Shown: one piece after another, positions 43,774 through 51,843 of the stretch | Layout: every line of letters starts with the position of its first letter | Numbering within the stretch: position 1 is the stretch's first letter | Assembly: GCA_964544155.1 (NCBI GenBank) | Contig: CAZJAH010000016.1 | Location: forward strand, 1-58,574 | DNA: 58,574 nt | Direction of reading: 5' to 3' | Origin: CAZJAH01 sp964544155 | GTDB taxonomy: Bacteria > Bacteroidota > Ignavibacteria > Kapaibacteriales > UBA2268 | Notes under the pieces: generated by a model | Database searches by the model: none | Seen by the model: the letters and a program-made list of their open reading frames with translations, nothing else | Told to the model about the DNA's origin: nothing | Made by a program: the position numbers and the translations under genes

Positions 43774-45759
43774 GTGAAAAATATTGCTAAAATATTAATT
43801 GCAAAATTATTACTCGTCATTCTTGCTGTCTCTATAAATGCTTCAGCAAATGCGCAAGATGGAAAATTTCGCGACCAGGCATGGCGCTATGGCCTTATGG
43901 GCGCGTTCCAGCATAATACGGCTTCACTTGGCTGGCAAACTTTGCACGGATCGAATGCGAATTTCCACTCTGCACCGGATAATATAGACAGAGTTGACGG
44001 TACCGGCCGTGGAATTTACGGCGGCATATTCGGATCTTATCTATCTGAAAGCTGGTGGGGTATTCAAATGAAAATCAGTTATGACGAGCGTAATGCCCTT
44101 GTAAATGATGACACACGTTTGCCTATACCTTCATTCGATACAAAAATGAGTTACTTGTCGTTTGCTCCATCAATCAGAATCGACCAGAACTTAATACCAA
44201 ATTTGAATTTCCATTTTGGACCATTTTTAAACGCAAATTTGTCAGGAGAATACTATTACAAGGCAGACAAGGATCAGGCAAATGCCGATTAAGAATTGTA
44301 TGAGGTAAGCGATCTAAACATAGCAACCTATGGTATCCAGGGTGGTTTGGGATATGATTTGGAAATTGCAAAGATAAACCAAAAGAGTTCTTTTTATATC
44401 ACTCCGTTCGTTGATATGTCATGGTTAGTGAATCAAAGAAAAACTGATGGCCAGCTAGATCAAAATTCAATAACGGATATTTGGTCAACACTAAGCTACA
44501 GAGTCGGTGTAATGATTGCTTTAGATTACAGGAAAGACGCCGGTGAAGAAGTTCTAATGAGCAGCTACGTCCCTGCGGTGGAGCCTGCAAGAAAGATAGT
44601 TGCTGAAAAAGTGGCAGTTCAAATGCCGGTGTATAATGAAATTTCAACAAAAAACGTAAAAGGATATTTCCCGATTCATCCTTATATATTCTTTGAAAAA
44701 GCAACAAACGATATTCCTCCGAGATACACATTGTTGTCAAAATCAGAATCAAAGAATTTCAAAGAATCCGACCTCGAAAACTTTATGGACGGTGATTTAA
44801 CATCAAAAGAAACAAATATCGACCAATTGATAAAGACATATTACAACATACTTAATATTTACGGCGACAGAATGAGAGAAAATCCAAAAGAAAAGCTTAT
44901 GCTCAGAGGCAGCGACCCCGAAGAGATTGACGCTCAGACCAGTGCTGAAAGAGTAAAAAAATATTTGGTTGAAAACTTTGAAATCAATTCAGACAGAATT
45001 TCAATAGAAACCGATCCGCCATATACGCCCTCAGGTAGTATATATTCGGAAGAAAGTTCAAAAAAATTGATAGCTGATGAAAACAGAAGAGTCAAGTTTG
45101 TGTTCAGCAATCCTAAAATGACTAAACCAATAGAATACACAATAAGAGATGAGTCTTCTATTGATAATGATATGTTTTTCTCTATTGATAAAGACGTTTC
45201 ATTTAAAAGCTGGGATATTACCATAACCGGCGAAGACAGAACCATGTACTTTGGCCCGTATTCATATAGACACGCAAGGATCAACCCATCGGAATTGATG
45301 AGATTTCTCCAAACAGGAAAATACAACGCAAAAGTAGTAATTACAGATGATAATGGTAAAAAAACCGAAGAAGATGTGAGCTTTATGCTCACAAAAAACA
45401 CTGAAATTGAAAATGCAGCCCGTTACCTTATGCTTTTCGATTACAACAGCAATGATGCAATTAATACTTACGAAGGTAATCTTAAAGAAAAAATTGTTTC
45501 GTCAATTACTCCGGAGAGCAGGGTTATTGTCCACGGGCATACTGATAATATCGGATCATACGAAGGTAATCTTAATCTATCTCAAGAAAGAGCCAACGAT
45601 GTTAAAATGGTGATTGACAAACAACTGGCAAGTGAAAACAGGACAGCAAATATCAAAGCTATCGGAGTAGGACAAAACAAAGTACATTACAGCTTCAATA
45701 ACAGATACCCTGAAGGAAGAATGTATAACAGAAATGTAATTGTAGAAATAATCAAATAA
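43774..45759 (+). pseudogene. OmpA-family outer-membrane protein with in-frame stop
   Basis: Two reading frames in the same phase are separated by one TAA at 44290-44292. The first (GTG at 43774, AAGGA nine bases before) has a signal peptide ending ASANAQ and an N-terminal outer-membrane barrel. The second (from 44293) continues the barrel (IATYGIQGGLGYDLEI) and ends in an OmpA peptidoglycan-binding domain with HGHTDNIGSYEGNLNLSQER. Together they would make about 661 residues. A single base change from GAA, CAA or AAA explains the stop. The rest of the frame is intact, so the mutation is recent, a sequencing error, or readthrough occurs. A TTG at 44296 would allow only a barrel-less and signal-less product. 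Confidence 0.75.
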
Positions 45760-45779
45760 TTATTCCATTATTTGTAATA

Positions 45780-45816
45780 CCGTACCCTGCTTAAACAAGC
45801 AGGGGCGGTTTTAAGA
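45780..45816 (+). terminator. Terminator after the OmpA-family gene
   Basis: CCTGCTT and AAGCAGG pair around AAAC, extended by ACCG/CGGT, and are followed by TTTT. Confidence 0.7.
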
Positions 45817-45970
45817 AAAAAATAATTTTGGAGTAAAGATCGGATTATATATGACAATTGCGTTAATAATCATTTTGGTTAATTAAGGCTGATAAGAAAA
45901 AACTTAACAAAACTTATAACAAAATACAATCTCAAAGGGTTTGTATAAATTCAAAAAAATGGAGATAAAA

Positions 45971-46618
45971 ATGAAAAACAGTAAAATAAAATTAATTAAA
46001 CTATGCGGTATTATGATGGCTGCGATGGTTATTATGGTAGGATGCTCTTCGACAGGTATGGAAAGATCCGAAAAAACATCAACCACAATGGAAACAATGG
46101 ACAATGATATCATGACTGTGATCGCACAGATAGAAATTACAAAAGCATCACTTGAAGCTATGATGAGGCCAAATCAGCAGGATATCAAGAGTACATATGA
46201 ATCATTTAAAGAAAATGTTTCAAAAATGGAAAGCAAAGAGGATGATTTCATTGAGCATGCTAAAGAGATGAAAAAACGCGGTAAAGAATACTTCGCGGAA
46301 TGGGAAAAGGAAGGAAATGAATATTCAAACCCGCAAATACAACAATTAAGTGATCAACGCCGCAATGAACTGGGGTCTATATATGATAGAATAGCAGAAA
46401 ACAGTGTTGGAGTTACAGAAGCTTACAGAGTATATTTGTCTGACATAAAAGAAATGCAGTTGTATCTTTCTAACGACCTGACATCAAAAGGCATTGATAC
46501 AATTTCGCCTGTCTCTAAGAAAATAGTGGCAGATGGTAATAACCTTAAATATAATCTGGAATCACTTCAAAATGCTATTAACAGAGCAAGAGAAGAAATG
46601 CACCAAAGTGGCAGATAG
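45971..46618 (+). CDS. DUF2959-family lipoprotein
   Basis: A 215-residue protein with a lipoprotein signal peptide, cleavage before Cys25 in MVIMVGCSS, and a helical, Glu/Lys-rich body that matches the DUF2959 family. The family is unannotated as to function. The ATG at 45971 is chosen because GGAG lies seven bases upstream; in-frame starts exist up to 45941. It closes the island of AraC, RRM, receiver, CsbD, cupin and OmpA genes. Confidence 0.82.
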   Translation: MKNSKIKLIKLCGIMMAAMVIMVGCSSTGMERSEKTSTTMETMDNDIMTVIAQIEITKASLEAMMRPNQQDIKSTYESFKENVSKMESKEDDFIEHAKEMKKRGKEYFAEWEKEGNEYSNPQIQQLSDQRRNELGSIYDRIAENSVGVTEAYRVYLSDIKEMQLYLSNDLTSKGIDTISPVSKKIVADGNNLKYNLESLQNAINRAREEMHQSGR

Positions 46619-47068
46619 TAAATGCTTTACAGCATAATGAATATGTGAGGAACTCGGAATTTTGCTATTTTACGACGTCGTGAATTATCAGAGAATACCT
46701 TCGTGAATTATCAGAGAATACCTGCGATACTCATTTTAAATTAAAAAAAATAGCCTAATGTAAATTTCCGGCAGCGCTATTCAGGGTGATTTACAGATAA
46801 TATTGAATCATCTGCTTGAATATTATCGATAGATGAAACGCGTTTGAGTTAAAAATTTATGAAATTACTACTGAAGGCCGCAACACCTTAGTATAAGAAT
46901 AAACTAAATTCAAGTTGAAGAGACGCATTAGCTGGCCTCAACTGTAAAAAAAATATAGATGCTTCTCAAAACTGCAAAATGTTGATAACTGACTAACAAA
47001 ATGTTGAAAATTTTTCCGGATTTTTTGTTTTTTTGCGACACTGAAAATGAAAGAAAAGGAGAAACAAA
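46619..47068. other. Intergenic region before dnaB
   Basis: About 450 AT-rich bases. They contain a duplicated 23-base unit at 46679-46724 and no gene that I recognise. Confidence 0.5.
46679..46724. repeat. Two 23-bp tandem repeats
   Basis: A unit beginning CGTGAATTATCAGAG is repeated directly at 46679 and 46702, differing at the last base. The role is unknown. Confidence 0.85.
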
Positions 47069-48535
47069 TTGTCAGAAAATAAAAAACGAAATACATCGAG
47101 GGGGAGCAATCCCGCGAAATCAATCTCATTTGAATCCTTAGGCGCCAAAGTACCGCCAAATTCACCCGATGGTGAAGTATCCGTTATCGGTTCGATGATG
47201 CTTGACCGCAAAGCAATCGCGAAGGTTGTGGAGATCATCAATCCTGAAAGCTTTTACAACCTGGCGAATAAGACAATTTTTGAAGCTATTTGGACTATGT
47301 TCGAGCGCAACGAAAATGTAGATATTCTGACCCTGACAGAAGAACTTCGCCGCAGAGGCAAGCTGGAAGAAGTCGGAGGAGTGTTCTACCTTTCACAGAT
47401 AAACGCCCGCACGCCGACATCCGCCAACGTAGAACAGTACGCCAGGATAGTTCAGGAAAAATACCTCAAACGAACGCTCATAGAAGTAACAGGCAGCATA
47501 ATGGCTGCCGCTTACGACGATACAACGGACGCCCTTGAAGAGATAGACAGGGCCGAGAGCCAGATTTTCACACTTTCCGAAAAGCGTTTTAAGAAAGGTT
47601 CTGTTAGCATGAAAGACCTTGCTCACAGTGCCTACGACCTGATACACACGCTTAAAGAAAGAAAAAAAGGCGCGGTCACGGGTATAGCTACCGGCTACGT
47701 AAAGCTCGATAAAGACTATCTCGGCGGATTCCAGAAGTCAGATCTGATTATCATTGCAGGAAGGCCTTCAATGGGAAAAACCGCCTTTGCGCTTTCTATG
47801 GCAAGGAATATGGCTGTTGATTTTAAACAGACTGTTGCTTTCTTTTCGCTGGAAATGTCCGCCATACAGCTTGTAATAAGGCTGCTCAGCGCTGAATCCA
47901 AGATAGATCAGCAGAAGATACGTACCGGAATGATCTCAAACGATGAAGACTCGAAAATCGTAAAAGCTCTGAGCAGGCTTTCGGAGGCCCCGATTTTAAT
48001 CGACGACAGCGCAATGCTTACTGTTATGGAACTCAGGGCCAAATGCAGAAGAATGAAAGCCGAGCACGACATACAGGCTGTGATAGTGGATTACCTTCAG
48101 TTCATGAATCCGCCAAAAGCGGAAAGCCGCGAAAGGGAAATATCTATCATTTCGCAAACTCTTAAGCAGATAGCCAAGGAACTCGATATTCCGGTGATAG
48201 CGCTTGCCCAGCTTAACAGGTCAGTGGAATCCCGCCCAGACAAAAGGCCGATGCTGTCCGATTTGAGGGAATCAGGTTCAATAGAGCAGGATGCCGACGT
48301 AGTGATGTTCGTTAACCGCCCCGAAGTATATAAAATTGAGAATTATGCCGATGGCACTCCAACCCACAACACAGCGGAGATAATAATCGGCAAGCAGAGA
48401 AACGGCCCTATCGGAACGGTAAGGCTTGCCTTCCTTAACGACTATGCCCGCTTCGAGAATCTGGCATTCGAGTATGAGGAACCCCCGGCGAATATAAAAT
48501 CACTAAACGATATTGATGAAGAAGATCCTTTCTAA
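47069..48535 (+). CDS. dnaB: Replicative DNA helicase DnaB
   Basis: DnaB is the hexameric helicase that unwinds DNA at the replication fork. The 488-residue protein has the N-terminal primase-interaction domain (EVSVIGSMMLDRKAIAKVVE) and a RecA-like C-terminal domain. That domain has Walker A IIAGRPSMGKTAFAL, Walker B AVIVDYLQFMNPP, and the block IPVIALAQLNRSVESRPDKR with the DLRESGSIEQDADVV signature. The start is a TTG at 47069: AAGGAG lies seven bases before it and no ATG in frame precedes the conserved domain. It is monocistronic. Confidence 0.96.
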   Translation: MSENKKRNTSRGSNPAKSISFESLGAKVPPNSPDGEVSVIGSMMLDRKAIAKVVEIINPESFYNLANKTIFEAIWTMFERNENVDILTLTEELRRRGKLEEVGGVFYLSQINARTPTSANVEQYARIVQEKYLKRTLIEVTGSIMAAAYDDTTDALEEIDRAESQIFTLSEKRFKKGSVSMKDLAHSAYDLIHTLKERKKGAVTGIATGYVKLDKDYLGGFQKSDLIIIAGRPSMGKTAFALSMARNMAVDFKQTVAFFSLEMSAIQLVIRLLSAESKIDQQKIRTGMISNDEDSKIVKALSRLSEAPILIDDSAMLTVMELRAKCRRMKAEHDIQAVIVDYLQFMNPPKAESREREISIISQTLKQIAKELDIPVIALAQLNRSVESRPDKRPMLSDLRESGSIEQDADVVMFVNRPEVYKIENYADGTPTHNTAEIIIGKQRNGPIGTVRLAFLNDYARFENLAFEYEEPPANIKSLNDIDEEDPF

Positions 48536-48919
48536 TAAGGATATCAACTGCCCATGGAGCATAGCTTACTAAAAGTGTGAAATTTTTTGAAAATACTCCT
48601 GCACAGGCGGCTGCGCCTGTGCTGACCCGCTTAAAGGCCGCAAGATTTCAAATAATAGTCTGATAATTTATACACCTTAATCCATTTAGTTATATCCGCT
48701 CATGAGACAGTCTGAAACAGCGATCAGGAAAATTTGAAGAACATATAAATAAACATGTTGCTATATTTATTGTATCCATCTATTATTAATAGCAACAATA
48801 CCGAACAATTAAAAAAAATTCCTTATTAACATTAAATTAACATTGATTTTATAGTTCCTTCATATTAGAAGTCCATTTTTGTAACGTTGTTATTTGATTT
48901 TATCGGAGGAATTAATTAA
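48536..48919. other. Intergenic region between dnaB and the TonB receptor gene
   Basis: About 385 bases with a strong hairpin at 48601 and an AT-rich second half that probably contains the receptor promoter. No gene seen. Confidence 0.5.
48601..48622. terminator. Strong hairpin after dnaB
   Basis: GCACAGGCG and CGCCTGTGC are perfect 9-base arms around GCTG, 65 bases after the dnaB stop. There is no T tract, so it may be a dispersed palindrome and not a terminator. Confidence 0.4.
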
Positions 48920-51814
48920 ATGAAATTTGCAGCTATGCAAGTAATCTTGCTATTGTTTTTAGTACAGGGCTTACAAGCCCAGGCAAGCGGTACAATTAAC
49001 GGTACCGTAGTAGACGGGAAGACAGGAGATCCGCTCATTGGGGCTTCAATCAGTTTAGAAGGAACTAATCTGGGCGCTTTTACCAAACTTGAAGGAAAAT
49101 ACAGGATCACGAATGTACCTGTTGGCACATACGACTTATCTATAAGATTTCTTGGTTATTCACCTACAAAAATTACTAATGTGGAAGTCAAACCTAATGA
49201 TGTTGTTAAAATTGATGTGAAATTGATATCTGAAGATATATACCTTCAGGAAATTGAAGTAACTGCCGAGGCGGCAAGCGATTCAGAAGCCGGCCTGATT
49301 AAAAAAAGGCAGAAATCAATTTCAATATCTGATGCCGTTAGTTCGGAAATGATTTCCAGAACAGGTTCAGGAGATGTGGCATCGGCTATGGAAAAAGTTA
49401 CAGGTGTAACTATAATAGAAGGAAAAAAGATTTATGTAAGAGGACTGGGCGACAGATATATGAACACTTCTCTTAATGGCGCTACGCTTCCAAACGCCGA
49501 TCCAGACAATAACTCAGTATCAACTGATATATTCTCCTCAAAATTTATTGATAATATTACCACAGTTAAGAGCTTTACACCTGATAAGCCCGGTAACTTT
49601 ACCGGCGGTACCGTCGATATTACTACTAAGTCGTTCCCTGAAAAAGAAACATTCAATTTCAGCATTTCTACTTCATATAATACAATAAGTTCATTACAGA
49701 ACGACTACCTGACTTACAGCGGTTCAAGCACTGACTGGCTCGGAATTGACGACGGTAAAAGAGACATACCTTCAATCGTTCGTGAATATGATGAAGTACC
49801 ACATCTTTCAGAAGCAAGGTTTGACGATGATAAAGCTCAGGCATTAAATGATATTTCTCAGGCATTTATTGATGAAATGGCTCCTTCTACAGGTTCTTCA
49901 GCTCTTAATCAAAGCTGGGGGCTTTCATACGGGAACCAGTATGAGTTATTCGGCAAACAATTTGGCATTATTGCCGGAGTAAATTACAGTAATAAATACT
50001 CAGCTTATTCTGACGGCATTTCGGGACAGTATAATCTTACCGGAAAGGTATCAGAAAATGAAACTTTAAATAATATTTACAGGCTTAGCGATTCACACGG
50101 ATCCTTTACTGCTAATTGGGGCGGAATGGTCAATATGGCTTATTCACTTTCCGGTTTGAGTAAAATTTCACTCAATTACATGATCAACCATACCGGAGAA
50201 AAGACTGCCAGATACCTTCACGGCTATGCCCAGACTCTCGGCAACCCCTATTCAGTATATGAAACAAGGACGCTCGCTTTTACGGAAAGAAATCTAAACT
50301 CCATACAGGTTAAGGGTGAACATTTTCTGAAATCAATTCTCAGTACCACCATGGACTGGGATGCCACATTCAGTAATTCATACAGAAATGAACCAAATAT
50401 GAGATATTTCGTAAATGACTATACACCATTTGAACAAAACGGAGATACTGTTAATCTCTACAGCATATCAGCTTCTAACTACTCAGAGCCGTCTCATTAT
50501 TATAGAAATTTAGATGAGTCTCTTGCAGAGGGAAATCTGAACTTTACAGTTCCATTTTCATTATACAATAAGCTGAAGTCAAACTTCAAATTTGGTAGTA
50601 AATTATCTGTTAAAGACAGAAATTTCAGCGAAAACATTTACAAAATGAGAAATGAGCCCAGGACGAATTATAATGGCAATCCTGATGTATTTTTCTCGGA
50701 TTCACTTGTCGGTATAGTTGATTATAATGAAAACTCCGGTAGATATACTTTCGGGAATTATATTGTCGATCAGACGCAGCCCGGTAATTCATATACAGGA
50801 ACAGAAAATCTGTTAGCATATTACGGTATGGTGGAATTGCAGGTACTATCTGATCTTAAAATCATTGGCGGCGTAAGATATGAAATTAATGATATGGATG
50901 TAAAAAGCGCCGACACGTCCAAAAATTATAAAAAACTTGAAGACGGTACTACCAAAGAGCTGGGAAGAGTAAAAACAGATGATTTACTTCCTTCACTTAA
51001 TTTTGTGTATCAGCTGTATGAAAATATGAATTTAAGAGCGTCATACGGTAAGACTCTTGCGAGGCCTTCATTCAGAGAATTGGCTACTTATCCTTCATTT
51101 GATTTTATTGGCGGATATATCCTTAACGGTAATCAGGAGTTAAAGAGAAGCCTGATAGATAACTATGACCTTAGATGGGAATGGTTCTTTAATCCGGGTG
51201 AACTATTTGCAGTAAGCACCTTTTACAAAGAGTTTACTAATCCAATAGAAATGGCTATTGTTTCAAATAACAATCAGATACAGTACCAAAATGTCGATGA
51301 AGGGATAACTTACGGGATTGAATTCGAATCAAGATTTACACTCTATCACATCGCGGAATCTTTAAAAGATTTCAGTATTGGCGCTAACCTGACTCTTGTA
51401 AATTCCGAAGTGGATATTCCGAAGAAAGATATGATTACAAAACTCGAACTCGATCCGAATGCTTCTTCAAAACGAGAGCTGCAGGGGCAGAGCCCTTACG
51501 TAGTAAATGTGATGATAAATTATAGTAATGTTGAAAACGATCTGAATATGAATTTGTCATTCAATGTGTTCGGAAAAAGATTATCAAAAGTAAGCCTTGG
51601 CGGTACTCCTAATGTGTATGAAAATCCAAGGCCCATACTTGATTTTAATGCAAGTTATAAAGTTTATGATAATATAAAATTTGGGTTCTCAGCAAATAAT
51701 ATTTTGAATTCTGACTATATAGAGTCCATAAGCTATAGAGGCAGAGACGATTATTACATATCAAAATACAGTCTGGGCACCACTTACTCAATTAGTTTAG
51801 GTTACGAATTTTAA
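48920..51814 (+). CDS. TonB-dependent receptor with carboxypeptidase-regulatory-like domain
   Basis: A 964-residue outer-membrane receptor. The order is signal peptide (ending VQGLQAQ), a carboxypeptidase-D regulatory-like domain (about 24-105, GTINGTVVDGKTGDPLIGAS), a plug domain (about 130-240, with KIYVRGLGDRYMNTSLNGAT) and a 22-stranded barrel ending in aromatic YEF. It does not contain the SusC signature region, so it is a general TonB receptor. TonB energy would import a large ligand through it. GGAGGAATT precedes the ATG. It is followed 29 bases later by a T9SS beta-helix protein, probably its surface partner. Confidence 0.93.
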   Translation: MKFAAMQVILLLFLVQGLQAQASGTINGTVVDGKTGDPLIGASISLEGTNLGAFTKLEGKYRITNVPVGTYDLSIRFLGYSPTKITNVEVKPNDVVKIDVKLISEDIYLQEIEVTAEAASDSEAGLIKKRQKSISISDAVSSEMISRTGSGDVASAMEKVTGVTIIEGKKIYVRGLGDRYMNTSLNGATLPNADPDNNSVSTDIFSSKFIDNITTVKSFTPDKPGNFTGGTVDITTKSFPEKETFNFSISTSYNTISSLQNDYLTYSGSSTDWLGIDDGKRDIPSIVREYDEVPHLSEARFDDDKAQALNDISQAFIDEMAPSTGSSALNQSWGLSYGNQYELFGKQFGIIAGVNYSNKYSAYSDGISGQYNLTGKVSENETLNNIYRLSDSHGSFTANWGGMVNMAYSLSGLSKISLNYMINHTGEKTARYLHGYAQTLGNPYSVYETRTLAFTERNLNSIQVKGEHFLKSILSTTMDWDATFSNSYRNEPNMRYFVNDYTPFEQNGDTVNLYSISASNYSEPSHYYRNLDESLAEGNLNFTVPFSLYNKLKSNFKFGSKLSVKDRNFSENIYKMRNEPRTNYNGNPDVFFSDSLVGIVDYNENSGRYTFGNYIVDQTQPGNSYTGTENLLAYYGMVELQVLSDLKIIGGVRYEINDMDVKSADTSKNYKKLEDGTTKELGRVKTDDLLPSLNFVYQLYENMNLRASYGKTLARPSFRELATYPSFDFIGGYILNGNQELKRSLIDNYDLRWEWFFNPGELFAVSTFYKEFTNPIEMAIVSNNNQIQYQNVDEGITYGIEFESRFTLYHIAESLKDFSIGANLTLVNSEVDIPKKDMITKLELDPNASSKRELQGQSPYVVNVMINYSNVENDLNMNLSFNVFGKRLSKVSLGGTPNVYENPRPILDFNASYKVYDNIKFGFSANNILNSDYIESISYRGRDDYYISKYSLGTTYSISLGYEF

Positions 51815-51843
51815 TATTTGTTTTTGTTTAATTTGGAGTTCTT

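Noticed and set aside
40702..46618. Integrated mobile element or genomic island with ends
   Set aside because: The segment looks AT-rich, but I found no integrase, transposase, tRNA target or flanking direct repeats.
46975..47000. DnaA box / origin upstream of dnaB
   Set aside because: One near-match (TGTTGATAA) only; no cluster of boxes and no dnaA or dnaN nearby.
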